This document shows positions 46,846 through 57,861 of a DNA stretch of 64,000 bases, one piece after another; the first letter of the stretch is position 1; every line of letters begins with the position of its first letter. A model generated the notes under the pieces. It saw only the letters and a list, made by a program, of their open reading frames with translations, was not told the DNA's origin and searched no databases. Made by a program: the position numbers and the translations under genes. The stretch lies in contig CBFFRP010000232.1 of NCBI GenBank assembly GCA_965644295.1, positions 45,035 through 109,034 on the forward strand, read 5' to 3'. Origin of the DNA: Paraphysomonas bandaiensis. Its lineage: Eukaryota; Chrysophyceae.

Positions 46846-48267
46846 TTAGACAGCGCATCGAGATATTCTAATCTCTACAGTCTCTCCCACTGGTACATCT
46901 TGAATGAGTTCAATTGCAACTTCGAACTTGGGACACGCGATAGAATTTACAGCGCACAAAACATCACATATCGCGAGAGGGGGACTGCAAGTGAGAGCGG
47001 GATTATCTTCACCCGCCATATCTTTAAATCCGACAATCACTGCCCGGCCATCAGGACTGCGTCCTAGTCTCATACCAAGTCCACGAAGACTCTTCGTTAG
47101 ACTGGCAGTGATGGATACATTCGACTTAGAGTGCTGAAGCAGGACCTGCTTCTTTACCATGTACCGCATAACTGCTTGTTTCCACGGCTCCAGTGCAATG
47201 TCCAATGCGCAGAGGCCATTGCGGTTCTTTGTTAGCGGGTCAGCCCCGGCATCTATGAGTACCAAAGACAACTCAACTGATCCATATAGTGCAGCAGAGT
47301 ATATGATCGGGTTCCCAGCGCTATCAGCGTATGAGGCTAATCGAGGGTTTTTCCCTAATAACTCCCGAACTCCACGCATATCGTTATTTTTAACGGCCTC
47401 TTTTAGTCCATCCGATGTGATGGCATATACGCGGCTTCTCCTGTCGGCACTGAATGAATAATGCGTTTCTTGAGGAGTGCAGAGGTCTCCTCTTAGAGCC
47501 AGTTCACGTTTGGCAGTAAATGTAGTTTGATCAATAGTTGGGCGATAATCTAAGGATAGTGACGGATCCATAGTTTCAGCAGTGGTTAAACTGTCCGAGC
47601 TTACTACATGGACAACGCCCGGGCCAATTGATGGATCAGAAAGTAAATTATCGCTGGTATCATCACACTCCTTGTGTTCAGAGTCAGAGTCACCAGGAAC
47701 AGTACGCCATATCCCCATTACATCCTCTCCTTCATCAGGATCAGGAGGATGATGTGATTCTGATAATCGAGATTCTGCCTCCAAAAATAAGACACGTGAC
47801 ACTTGAGTTATGTCATCTAAATTAGTAATCACTCCAAAATCAGAATCTTGACTGGGTCGAATATTCATACTGTTTCTTGTCTCATCTAAAAATGTGGTAT
47901 ATTCTTCATAATTTAAAAATGTTTTAAGAATATCAATTTCATTCATTGTTAAATCAGTTAACTCCAATAGGCATGTAATGTATCGTTGTAATTTAGGGAT
48001 TCGTTTAATAGCCTCCCCTAATGGGGATATATATGATAAGATGTGTTTGTGTGGTTGTAATTTAGGGATTTCATAGGGGAGTTTTCTTGGACAGTGTTTT
48101 TGTGTCATATACTTATAAAGATTATAAAAATCAGAGAATCTTCTGATGATTTCCCAGCAATGAAATGGGGAATGAACAGTGACTCGTATGACATATACAA
48201 TGTAACGATCACCATTAGGGGAGTTATAAAGATGAGCACCACGTATATTGGCTTGTATGCCTTCCAT
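46846..48267 (-). CDS. PX-domain and ankyrin-repeat protein with C-terminal PDZ-like region
   Basis: 473 aa from the ATG at 48267; an upstream in-frame extension to 48363 is less likely because the PX domain begins immediately after this Met. A PX domain (about 1-120: YIVYVIRVTVHSPFHCWEIIRRFSDFYNLYKYM, a Pro-rich IPKLQPHKH loop, and the RIPKLQRYITCLLEL helix) binds phosphoinositides. An acidic Ser-rich linker (about 150-270) follows, then two to three ankyrin repeats (about 280-365: GNPIIYSAALYGSVELSLVLIDAGADPLTKNRNGLCALDIAL), and a PDZ-like domain (about 385-470: GMRLGRSPDGRAVIVGF and LCAVNSI) at the C-terminus. Likely an endosomal membrane adaptor. Intronless. Divergent from the EFHC-type gene. 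Confidence 0.85.
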   Translation of the reverse strand: MEGIQANIRGAHLYNSPNGDRYIVYVIRVTVHSPFHCWEIIRRFSDFYNLYKYMTQKHCPRKLPYEIPKLQPHKHILSYISPLGEAIKRIPKLQRYITCLLELTDLTMNEIDILKTFLNYEEYTTFLDETRNSMNIRPSQDSDFGVITNLDDITQVSRVLFLEAESRLSESHHPPDPDEGEDVMGIWRTVPGDSDSEHKECDDTSDNLLSDPSIGPGVVHVVSSDSLTTAETMDPSLSLDYRPTIDQTTFTAKRELALRGDLCTPQETHYSFSADRRSRVYAITSDGLKEAVKNNDMRGVRELLGKNPRLASYADSAGNPIIYSAALYGSVELSLVLIDAGADPLTKNRNGLCALDIALEPWKQAVMRYMVKKQVLLQHSKSNVSITASLTKSLRGLGMRLGRSPDGRAVIVGFKDMAGEDNPALTCSPPLAICDVLCAVNSIACPKFEVAIELIQDVPVGETVEIRISRCAV

Positions 48268-48945
48268 GGTTAAAGGATGAAGTACATGTGAGGGGTGGGT
48301 AGAGTATAGGGAGGATTCTATATATAGTAATGCACTGGGTATACATACACTGCTGTGGACCATATAGCATACTCTGTGCTGTATACAGTGTACACTCTGA
48401 TGTGCGTGGTGTAGACCAGCCGTATCTACACTGTATAGTACCAGACACTACATTCTAGATCTAGGAATTCCTGTGGGAGTGTAGTGTACTGTATTTCGTA
48501 CTGGAGTATTTTACACTGCTGCTGTATATGTACTACGTACTACTGTACACAGAGCACTATTCATTGTACTGCTGTACCTACCACGACTTTGCTACAAACC
48601 AATTGCAACAGTACATATCCGGATATATATACATACCATACACTGTACTTGTCAGAAATTTCCGGCTATTTTTTTGAACTACAGGATCGTTATGTACACC
48701 ATACAGCAGATATAGCTGTTTTACTTTCAAATATACGGTATTCCAACAGCAGTCTATACAGGAGTATATAGACGGCAGTAGCTAGAGATACTGTACACAG
48801 TAGTACAGTATCACTCTGAGTTCATCACAACACTCAAAGCAGAGTCTTGTATGCTGTTGAACTCACTCCTCAGATCATATTCTCACTTACCATATATATA
48901 ACCACCTCTCATCACCCTCCTTATACACATACACACATAGACACT
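48268..48945. promoter_or_regulatory. Divergent promoter region dense in CTGCTGTA boxes
   Basis: At least five boxes: ACACTGCTGTGG (about 48350), ACACTGCTGCTGTATATG (about 48513), GTACTGCTGTACC (about 48568), CATACAGCAGATATAG (about 48699) and CAACAGCAGTCTATAC (about 48747). Nothing coding seen. Confidence 0.55.
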
Positions 48946-51747
48946 ATGAGTTTTCTCGGTATGCGTAATAACAGGGACTCATGGGTCCATGTAAGTATAT
49001 ATATACATCACTACACATAGAATATAACTTAATTACAGAGAGCATCTGCTTCAAATGGTTTCTCTAATGGACATCGATTACAGAGTGCTCAGAGTGGTAA
49101 TGAGACACAGCGTATCACACAACAAGATACGCAACTCGATGAAGTTAATCGAGCCATGTCCAACATGACATACTCAAGACCCTCATCATCTAATTTATCA
49201 TCTCGTCCTAATTCAGCTTCAAATAAACAGTCAACGTCACAGTTTAATAGATATAAAGCTGCTGATTCTATGAGACGAGATACGACAGAGGTACCATCTC
49301 CTCAGAAACAAAGAGACACTAAAGAAACTCATCAAAAAGCTCGAGTCCCGAAGTTTGTTGAAACAGAGAAACAAGTATTGAGGTTTTATTGCCATTTCTT
49401 TGAAAAGGATGTTCCCGAACTTGGTCAGAGACGTCAAAAAGTTGCATCGTCTTCAACTCCTCGTTTCTTTACACTGCGTATATACGTGGAAGACAACACT
49501 TTTGAAATTAGTGAAGAGCGGTGTCAAAATTCCGGTACTTTTATATATGATACGTAAGCGTAATTTAATGGTGTACTAGGAATTCAAGGTGGTGCGTTTT
49601 ACCGGCGTGGTCCTCTCAAGAAGGGAAGTCAGTCGTTCGAGCCGTCTGATTTCAGTGTCGGCTCGTCTTTTTCTGCGCTCGGACAGGAATTTTTTATCAC
49701 AGATTGCGATGAATTCACCCGAGAGTACTACAGGTATGTAGTGGAGGTGGCATTCTAAACTGTATTGTACTCATATGACCATAAATAGGCGCCATCTGGG
49801 AATCGTGCAGGCCGCAGCAGAGCCCCGTCCGGAGCCCGTAGATGTATCAGCCAGTGCCCCACGTAGTGATGTCCCACGCCCAGCGACTGGAAAAGCGAAT
49901 ACATCTCGCAGTGCCGAATACGCTGCCAAGAAGGAGCTACAGGACAAGACAATGCGATTCCTCCGTGGTGATACCAGGGTGCTTCGATTCAAGTGTATAG
50001 AACTCACTTCTGGGCGGTCTCAGGGCACCATATCTGGGCTCTCTTCTGGTGTTACTGAGTATTGTTTACTGTTTTATCTCGCTGACTCATGTGGCGAATT
50101 ACGGATGGCTAGGACCAGTCGAATTTCATCAGATGATCCCAGTGTAATCCTGAAAAAGTGTCGAATTCCGAAGAACTGGAGAGACAGATCCTCAGGGCAT
50201 GCGAGAGATGGAGACTACTATGGACCAGAAGATCTGTTGTGTGGAAGCACAATAGATTGTTTTGGTCGGAAGATTTTAATTACCGGGTGCGACGAGGCTA
50301 CTCGAAAGTTTTACGCTGAGAATGGTGTGAATCAGGTAGAGGTGGAGGTTGAGCGCCCAATGGAGAAGGGGCAGACGAAACAGGCGAAAATATCGGCTAA
50401 CGAAGGCACAGGACTTAACATAGGGAATGAGGGCATTCGCTCAAAGGCCCATAGTCAGAGTCGCGCAATGTCGGCCCCTGAACACACGGAGGTACTGCGG
50501 TGTAAGTGTCAATTTGCTGGTTCAAGGGTTGCCGCACGAGATGCGGAGAGACGATTTGTTGTGTCGTTTTACCTCGAGGACAATACAATGGCTGTGTTCG
50601 AGGAGCAGGGACGAAATATGGGAGCCCCAGGTGGAAGTTTTCTCAAGCGAGATATATATTCAAATGAGATGCCTTATGACACCCGAAGTCCCCGCCGATT
50701 TTTGTCATCAGATTTGTTTCTGGGTAATACTTTCCGCATCAATGGCTATGAAATGCGAGTTACCGAAATGGATGATATGAGTGTGAACTTTTGTAAAGAG
50801 TATCCTGAAGACTACCCTTTTTTTGACATATATGCGATCATACAAAAACTAATGAGAAAGGTAGTATAATCTTAGTGCTGGTTAATTAACGGGTTCTAAT
50901 GTAAATTATGTGTATTCTGCAGATGCTGTCTTTAGGGATTGATGTGAGAGACGCTATAATGAATGAATACGATGTAGAAGGGAAGTCGTGGTTGACAGAG
51001 GATCAGTTTATGATATGCATAGATGATCTCGGAATTAGTAGAGAGCTCAATGAACAGGAACTTGTGACTTTACTGCAGTCGTTTTCTCTAGAGGTTGCTG
51101 CGAAAGGTTCACGTGAGAGGAGATCGCAACTGGAAGTTAAGTACCTCTACCACGAGATGTGCGACCTATTCTCGCATTCATATTGTGTGATGGCTGCGGG
51201 ATCGGCGTCCAAGAAACCATCGGAAAATCCGCTGGATAGACTGCTTGATGATATCCGCGCGAGAAAAACGCCATGGAGGAGGTACGTGTTGCCAGAGTCT
51301 GTATGTATTGTAGCTAATGTTTTTTGTGCTGTGCAGTGTGTTAAGGGAAAATGATAAATCGATCACAACATTCATAAGCCTTTCTGACCTCGTTACATGC
51401 TTCTCTGACAACGGTTATCGGCTCACGATGCCAAATCGCGGTCTCATTGTTGAGAACTACGCCCTGACGGATGCAGAGGCAGCTCCTATTTTGAGAGTAG
51501 GGTGTCAAACTTATTGTGTAGTTTTGTGCTCATTTCATGTGCAGATGTTGGAACAAGTTACAGGAAAAAGTATCGTTCAACAGCCACAACGTGGAAGGTA
51601 AGCTGGACAGTTGTTAGAATGTTTATAATGAAGTGTATCAGAGGGGTACGTGGACGGCGACAAGATGACGAGTATGATGGCGAGAGAATTATAATAGATT
51701 TTCATACCTTCTGCAACGACATATACATTTGTGACTGGGTAAAATGA
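48946..51747 (+). CDS. EFHC1: EFHC1/2-type axonemal protein with three DM10 domains, eight exons
   Basis: Ciliary protein of doublet microtubules. Exons 48946..48990, 49039..49534, 49580..49733, 49789..50860, 50923..51281, 51337..51496, 51545..51597 and 51642..51747 give about 814 aa, against about 640 in animal EFHC1. DM10-1 (about 119-232: KQVLRFYCHFFEKDVPE, FTLRIYVEDNTFEISEERCQNSG, GGAFYRRG and FFITDCDEFTREYY), DM10-2 (about 289-409: DTRVLRFKCIE, GRKILITGCDEATRKFY) and DM10-3 (about 465-569: EVLRCKCQF, VSFYLEDNTMAVFEEQGRNMG, FLKRD and FRINGYEMRVTEMDD) are followed by a helical EF-hand-like region (DVEGKSWLTEDQFMICIDDLGI). All introns are 45-62 nt GT-AG. The first exon has 15 codons; the long Ser-rich N-terminus is an extension. 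Confidence 0.93.
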
Positions 51748-52517
51748 ATGTCGGTGTTGCTTTACTAGGGAATTCTTTAGCGTGAACAGTTTGAATATTT
51801 CTAAGCTCTGTATATTTATACCTGTAAGGGAAGATACTTGCTGTATTTTCCTTCTGCTTTGTACTGATAATAATTTAAGTGCTGGTTGGAGTTATTTTTA
51901 TTACTGCATAGTTAGCTTATACTTATACCTTATACTATTTCTTGATTTTCGGATAGCTAAAGAGTACATACCCTTTCTTGACGTACCCTGTGAATGAGTT
52001 AAGAAAGAAAACAGCAGTATATTCCTTGCAGGTTTTAGAATCATACACACTCACCAAAAGGTAGATAAAACTAATATTTCTAATCACGGGTCATAACTCC
52101 ACCAAAGTTTGAAACGAGGGTGAATAGGGACGACACTACTTATTACTTTTCCCAAGGTAAATCGTATTCAATCCTTATAATGTGACGAAATCTAAGAAAT
52201 TATTATTGAAGTTGCAGTGCTGTCGTAGTGTGCTGCTTATTGTCTAATAGGTTTTGAGAAGAGCGTTCTATGGAACCGACAAGACGTCAAAAATATGGGA
52301 ATAATTAACATAGTTACTTCCTTATTTTGATTGCGACAAAATTTTATATAACTAGTGTTGAAGACGATCTACAATAATGTGCAGGTACCATCTCTCATTA
52401 CTAACTCATGCACGATGATAGTACAGCATAACTAAATGTTGAAACAAGAATGAAGACATTCCTATCAACATATAATATTACAAAGTGTGATACAGAGGGT
52501 GCTTAAGCACTTATGCT
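51748..52517. other. Intergenic between convergent genes, nothing seen
   Basis: Between the 3' ends of the EFHC-type gene and the Rab gene. No motifs, no strong structures. Confidence 0.4.
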
Positions 52518-53332
52518 CTAGCAGCATCCTCCTCCAGAGTTACCCTGACTGTTGCTACCATCCAACACGAGGTTATCCTCCGCTTCCGTACCCTTACTCT
52601 TAGTTTTCTGAATATTAACGATGCGTCTTGTGAGTTCGTTGAACAGACGATCGACGCCTTCGCCGGACTGTGCCGAGGTGCGAATGAAGACAGCGTCGAC
52701 GCTGGCAGCGTATTCGTCGCACTGTTTAAGGTCAAATGCTGCCTCTTTGTCGCACTTATTGCCGGCGATACACACCACCACCTCTGGGTCAGCATGAGCT
52801 TTCAGGTCTTTGAGCCAAGATTTAGACTTGTGAAATGAATCCTCATTCGTCAGGTCAAATACCAAGATCGCTGCCTTAGCTCCTCGGTAATACATGGGCG
52901 CCATACTCCTACACATTAAATAAGACCACTATCACATCACATACAGTACACCCAACCAACCTGAATCTTTCTTGTCCCGCAGTATCCCAAATCTATTTCA
53001 CACAAAATAAACATAAGTAAATATAAACACATATATATACACATAATCATATATATGTATACATATAAACATCATCTCACTTGTAGCGATATGTCAAATC
53101 CGTCCATTGACACTCTATGCTGAAGAAAACTCGCCCCAATTGTAGGTGTAGAATTATCTGAGAATTCTCCTTGACAGTACCTGTATGATATTATGATAAC
53201 AGTTATCTAATAGTTATATATATATACATACCTCATACTCAGAGATGTCTTGCCTACATCTGACTCTCCGATAATACACACCTTTATCTCAACGGGACCG
53301 GAAGAATTAGCGTTTGATTTTGATGTCTTCAT
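52518..53332 (-). CDS. Rab small GTPase, Rab5/Rab22-like, four exons
   Basis: Regulator of endosomal vesicle traffic. Exons 53332..53232, 53180..53081, 52992..52961 and 52908..52518 give 207 aa. Motifs in order: P-loop GESDVGKTS, switch I TPTIGASF, switch II WDTAGQERFRSM, guanine-specificity GNKCD, RTSAQSGEGV (SAx), and a C-terminal GGGCC for double geranylgeranylation. The MYYRGAKAAILVFDLTNEDSFHKSKSWLKDLKAHADPEVVVCIAGNKCD stretch is closest in style to Rab5/Rab22. Exon 3 is only 32 nt. The gene is divergent from CWC22. Exact subfamily is not settled by motifs alone. Confidence 0.93.
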
Positions 53333-53881
53333 TTAGTGTAGAGGATGCTTGTGGAGTAGAGTTCCCAAGAGAGAGTGATACATATATAGAGAAAGAGAAA
53401 TATAGAATGAAGATCATCAGGAGTAGTTATCGCCACATACATACATACATACATACATACATACATACATACATACATACATACATACATACATACATAC
53501 ATACATACATACATACATACATACATACATACATACATACATACATACATACATACATACATACATACATACATACATACATACATACATACATACATAC
53601 ATACATACATACATACATACATACATACATACATACATACATACATACATACATACATACATACATACATACATACATACATACATACATACATACATAC
53701 ATACATACATACATACATACATACATACATACATACATACATACATACATACATACATACATACTACAGCAGGGTATATAAGTATTAAGCTCCAGTGCTT
53801 TGTAGTGTGCTGTCTCCACTCCTTTGCCTCATATATATATGAATCCCTCCTAGTTTACTATATAATTATAAATATATTACA
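53333..53881. promoter_or_regulatory. Divergent region between Rab and CWC22, mostly microsatellite
   Basis: A short leader on the Rab side, the long CATA array, then CTACAGCAGGGTATATAAG (about 53763), which combines the recurring motif with a TATA-like box roughly 110 bp before the CWC22 start. Confidence 0.5.
53436..53764. repeat. (CATA)n microsatellite, about 82 units
   Basis: An uninterrupted tetranucleotide array of about 328 bp. It creates long artefactual frames of Met-Tyr-Val-Cys or Thr-Tyr-Ile-His repeats on both strands, which I do not treat as genes. Confidence 0.98.
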
Positions 53882-56512
53882 ATGCCACGCTCTCGTTCAC
53901 ACAGCACGGCATCAACAAGAAGTGGTGGGAGTTCATCTACTGCCTCATATTCCGGGGATTCATCTGATGAGAGAGAGCCCGAGAGGGATATTAATACACG
54001 TACTCATGAAGATGATAGACATAATACGCATGATACTGATAATAATGGCAATAGAGATCAAATTAAAAATGATCCACCAGCTCGACCAAAGGCATCATTA
54101 TCAGAGAATCCATTGGGACGTACGGGGGGGGTCTATATACCGCCCTTTAAACTGGCTATGATGCGTAAGGCTATGGGGGAACAAGATCGTACAAGTAAAG
54201 AATATCAAAAAGAAACATGGGAGGCACTCAGAAAGAGCATAAATGGATTAATAAATAAAGTGAACGTTGCAAATATAAAGCATATTGTTCCGGAGTTATT
54301 TGAAGAAAACCTGGTGCGCGGACGAGGGTTATTTGCACGTGCAATAATGAAGGCCCAGCTAGCTTCTCCCGGGTTTACCCACATTTACTCTGCTCTTGTT
54401 GCAGTAATCAACACTAAATTACCTGAAAATGGCGAGCTTATTTTGAAACGAGTAATTCATAGCTTCAAGAGGGCATACAAGCGGCGAGATAAGATCGTCG
54501 CCACAGCGCTTGCAAAGTTTATCGCTCATCTTGTTAACCATCAAGTAGCTCATGAGCTCCTGGCCCTTCAGCTGTTGACAGTTCTTTTGGAGGATCCTAC
54601 CGACGATAGTGTAGAAATTGCAGTAAATTTTGTCAAGGAAGTAGGCCAACTCTTGGAGGAACTGAGTCCCCAAGGTCTGCATGCGATATTTGAGAGATTC
54701 AGAGGAATTCTCCATGAAGGGGATATTGACAAACGGGTTCAGTATACGATTGAAGGTTTATTCGCCATTCGCAAGAGTGGATTTCAGGACTATCCGGCGA
54801 TACCTAAAGAGCTCGATCTTGTTGAGCGGGAAGACCAGATCACTTTCGATCTAAGCCTCGATGATGAAATTGACAAGGAGGAAATGCTTGATGTCTTCCG
54901 CTTCGACCCGTCCTTTGAAGAGAACGAGAAGTTGTGGGAAGCGATCAAGAAAGACATCCTTGGAGGCAGTGATGATGAAAGTGAAGACGAAAGTGGCGAC
55001 GAGAGTGAAGAGGAGGACGAGGAAGCGGCACCCACTGACCCCGGTGTACAGACAATCACTGATCTGACTGAGCAAGACCTCATTAACCTCCGTCGTACAC
55101 TATATCTCACCATAATGAGTTCCGTGTCATTTGAGGAGTGTGCGCACAAGATAATGAAACTCAATATCCCGGAGGGGCATGAAATGGAGTTATGCAATAT
55201 GCTGGTAGAGTGTTGCTCAAATGAACGGTCATACCTCAAGTACTACGGCCTCTTAGGACAACGTTTCTGTATGATTCATCGCAAGTTTCAAGACGCATTT
55301 GATCAGTGTTTTTTGACGCAATACAATACAATACATCGTCTTGAAACTAACAAACTGCGTAATGTGGCGAAATTTTTTGCTCATATTCTTGCAACTGATG
55401 CCCTTCCCTGGACGTGTCTGGAATATATCCGTCTGAATGAGGAAGAAACAACATCGTCGTCGAGAATATTCATCAAAATACTGACGCAGGAATTATCGGA
55501 GACGCTTGGAGTAGCTACTCTGCGAGAGAGGTTCAGCGACCCGTATATGCAGGATGTATTTGGTGGTCTCTTCCCCCGCGACAACCCGCGTAACACCCGA
55601 TTTGCCATCAACTTTTTTACCTCGATTGGTTTGGGAGGACTCACAGATGGTCTGAGACAGCATCTCAAGGATGCGCCCAAGATACTGGCACAACAGATGC
55701 AGGCACTTGCTAAGCAACGGGCCAATGAATCCTCCTCTTCGAGTAGCTCTAGTGATAGCAGCAGCGGATCTTCATCTGATAGTGACTCGGATTCGTCCTC
55801 TTCATCCTCGTCGTCTTCATCCTCGTCTTCGTCCTCATCCTCGTCATCCTCGTCATCCTCTTCATCTTCATCGTCATCTTCCTCGTCGTATGGAAGCAGT
55901 AGAAGCAGTAGCAGTAGCAGCTCGGAGTCACGATCGTCATCATCCTCTTCTGCTTCATCCGGTCGCTACTCTAGAAGGCGCAGAGTTGAGAGGGGCCGGA
56001 CGCGCTCTGGTTCACCGGACCGACGAGATGAACGATACAGTGGAGGGAGAGATAGGCGCAGAAGATCATCAGAGAGAGGTGAAAGAAGGAGCATGGGGAG
56101 GGCCAGAGAAAGCTACAAGAGCCGTCGAAGCGAAAGCAGAGAGAGAGAAACTCGGAGATTCAGAGATAGATCCCACAGGCGAAGGTCCAGAGACAAATCT
56201 CAAACTCGTAGGTCTCGAGAAGTGGAGGGTAGAAGCAGATCTAGGTCCCACAGAAGGAACAGAGAAGAGAGAGATCACTCGAAGTCGAGGGATAGAAGTG
56301 GACGGAGAGGAAGCCGTAGGGAATCAGATAAATCAGAGGAGGCCTTCAGGCGGAGAAGGGCAAACAGCCGTAGTGGGAGCAGGGATGACGAGGGTAGACA
56401 ACGATACTACGATGACAGATTTGAAAGGAATGGTCGCGATAAACGTGGGAGATCACCGGGGGAAGACGACAGAGGACGTAATGAGCGATCGACAAGGCAC
56501 AGGACGCATTAG
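53882..56512 (+). CDS. CWC22: Pre-mRNA splicing factor CWC22 (nucampholin)
   Basis: Spliceosome protein that binds and positions eIF4A3 for exon-junction-complex loading. Single exon, 876 aa. An RS/acidic N-terminus precedes the GGVYIPPFKLAMMRKAM signature, the MIF4G domain (about 108-305: WEALRKSINGLINKVNVANIKHIVPELFEENLVRGRGLF), an acidic linker with DESEDESGDESEEEDE, and the MA3 domain (about 393-515: LRRTLYLTIMSSVSFEECAHKIMKLNI). A further helical part follows. From about 617 the tail is poly-Ser and then RS-rich with many Arg-Ser/Arg-Glu dipeptides, as in animal CWC22. Very strong identification. Confidence 0.97.
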   Translation: MPRSRSHSTASTRSGGSSSTASYSGDSSDEREPERDINTRTHEDDRHNTHDTDNNGNRDQIKNDPPARPKASLSENPLGRTGGVYIPPFKLAMMRKAMGEQDRTSKEYQKETWEALRKSINGLINKVNVANIKHIVPELFEENLVRGRGLFARAIMKAQLASPGFTHIYSALVAVINTKLPENGELILKRVIHSFKRAYKRRDKIVATALAKFIAHLVNHQVAHELLALQLLTVLLEDPTDDSVEIAVNFVKEVGQLLEELSPQGLHAIFERFRGILHEGDIDKRVQYTIEGLFAIRKSGFQDYPAIPKELDLVEREDQITFDLSLDDEIDKEEMLDVFRFDPSFEENEKLWEAIKKDILGGSDDESEDESGDESEEEDEEAAPTDPGVQTITDLTEQDLINLRRTLYLTIMSSVSFEECAHKIMKLNIPEGHEMELCNMLVECCSNERSYLKYYGLLGQRFCMIHRKFQDAFDQCFLTQYNTIHRLETNKLRNVAKFFAHILATDALPWTCLEYIRLNEEETTSSSRIFIKILTQELSETLGVATLRERFSDPYMQDVFGGLFPRDNPRNTRFAINFFTSIGLGGLTDGLRQHLKDAPKILAQQMQALAKQRANESSSSSSSSDSSSGSSSDSDSDSSSSSSSSSSSSSSSSSSSSSSSSSSSSSSSSYGSSRSSSSSSSESRSSSSSSASSGRYSRRRRVERGRTRSGSPDRRDERYSGGRDRRRRSSERGERRSMGRARESYKSRRSESRERETRRFRDRSHRRRSRDKSQTRRSREVEGRSRSRSHRRNREERDHSKSRDRSGRRGSRRESDKSEEAFRRRRANSRSGSRDDEGRQRYYDDRFERNGRDKRGRSPGEDDRGRNERSTRHRTH
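55730..55950 (+). repeat. Serine-codon tract in CWC22
   Basis: About 70 mostly Ser codons using TCC, TCG, TCT and TCA in mixed order rather than one pure codon run, consistent with selection for the protein sequence or an old expansion. Confidence 0.85.
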
Positions 56513-57187
56513 ATGTGATAGTAGGTGTGGTAATATGCCGATCTGAATGTTCACTACTCAACTATGGCGGCCAAATCCAGTAGTAGTATTGTAGCTTGCA
56601 GTTCTTCATTGTGATTCTACTTAATCAATCGAAACATAAGTGATAGAATATTTTGTAGTTCTGCAACTCAATGTTAACAATATTCTTATAATTATCTGGA
56701 GTTACGCAGCGATAACGGAATAGTTATCACAGCGCATTTCGTAAACACACTTTATAATTTTGTTGAGTAGACGTAGAATTATTCTCTAGGGAAACGATGC
56801 AAGCATCGCTTTCATGATCAAAGCAAGCATTAAAATTTAAAATGCGTGTTATCTCTTCTCCCGCGTTCACTAAACATCACATGTGTACATATTAAAAAGT
56901 AGCCGTCAATGCACAATAACTCTAGTATATTATTCACTAATTGTTGATCACCAAACAGCTACATTCCACACCTTTGAAGCTATAATAGCAATTATTCAAT
57001 GTATAAGTTCATTTTTCCATGTTTCAATTACATAATATATCATATATCCGCCTTTCGAGGCAATACACACGAGAAGTAGCACTGGCACCGCTATTTGTCG
57101 TTAAAAGATAGCAAGGGGCTAGTAAATGATCACGTTGACTCATAGTTGAGTCTAGTATCATTATCTACAAGATCCTGATGATTCTCT
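56513..57187. other. Intergenic, nothing seen
   Basis: Between CWC22 and the left end of the methyltransferase element. AT-rich, no features. Confidence 0.4.
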
Positions 57188-57306
57188 ATGCACATGGACG
57201 TGAACTTCATTTTACTTATATTAGGATGTTAGGATGCATTGTGGTATAGTGAAACTAAAACACGTAAAAAACGAAGGGAGGGAGAGGCAAGCTCTTTTAA
57301 CCCCAA

Positions 57307-57374
57307 CCCCAATTTCAATTGGGGCTATCTCTTCGAGAGTTTCCAATTACAACCCGTAAACGGGTTGTAATTAT
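57307..57374. terminator. Twin strong hairpins
   Basis: CCCCAATTTCAATTGGGG (about 57307-57324) is followed by AATTACAACCCG-TAAA-CGGGTTGTAATT (about 57347-57374), a 12-bp perfect stem with a 4-nt loop. Both lie near the left end of the candidate element, downstream of its methyltransferase gene. Hairpin-directed 3' end formation is known in giant viruses and virophages; applying it here is speculative. Confidence 0.4.
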
Positions 57375-57861
57375 CTCTCCTTGCTAATTTAACTTTATAA
57401 CTTATTATTAATAACTTAATTACTTTATATATTATTTATAATGTTATAATAAAAAGTAATATAGATAACAAAGTAGATTTAATAAGTAGATTTAATAGTA
57501 GAAGTCGGGGGAGGGAAAAATTAAAATGAAAAATAATTTAAATTTGTAAAGGTTGTAAAACTCCGGGAATCTACCATAGAAGCTACTAAATAATATAATG
57601 TATAATGGCGATGCTTTAAGCTCTGGAATGTGTTGTAGTGATATAATGGCGAATATGCTTTAAGCTCTGGAATGTGTTGAATTGATAATTATTATTATTT
57701 ATTGACACGTCATGTTAAGAATAGTCTCAATGACAGTCATGACCAAGGTGTAATCCACATATATATATAAATGATTCATACAAGCTGGTGAAATGTTCTC
57801 AAAAATGGCAAGTGAAACACAAGTGTTGCAATTCATTACTTGCATCGTGGTCAATAATAAC

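Noticed and set aside
46846-48363. Longer N-terminus for the PX-ankyrin protein
   Set aside because: The extra 32 codons have no PX character and overlap the promoter motif region; the internal ATG abuts the PX domain.
53314-53819. Long open frames of Met-Tyr-Val-Cys and Thr-Tyr-Ile-His repeats on both strands
   Set aside because: They are translations of the (CATA)n microsatellite in several frames and have no unique coding sequence.
55671-56546. 291-codon Arg/His/Glu-rich ORF overlapping CWC22
   Set aside because: Out-of-frame reading of the RS-rich tail; low-complexity composition follows from the Ser/Arg codons.
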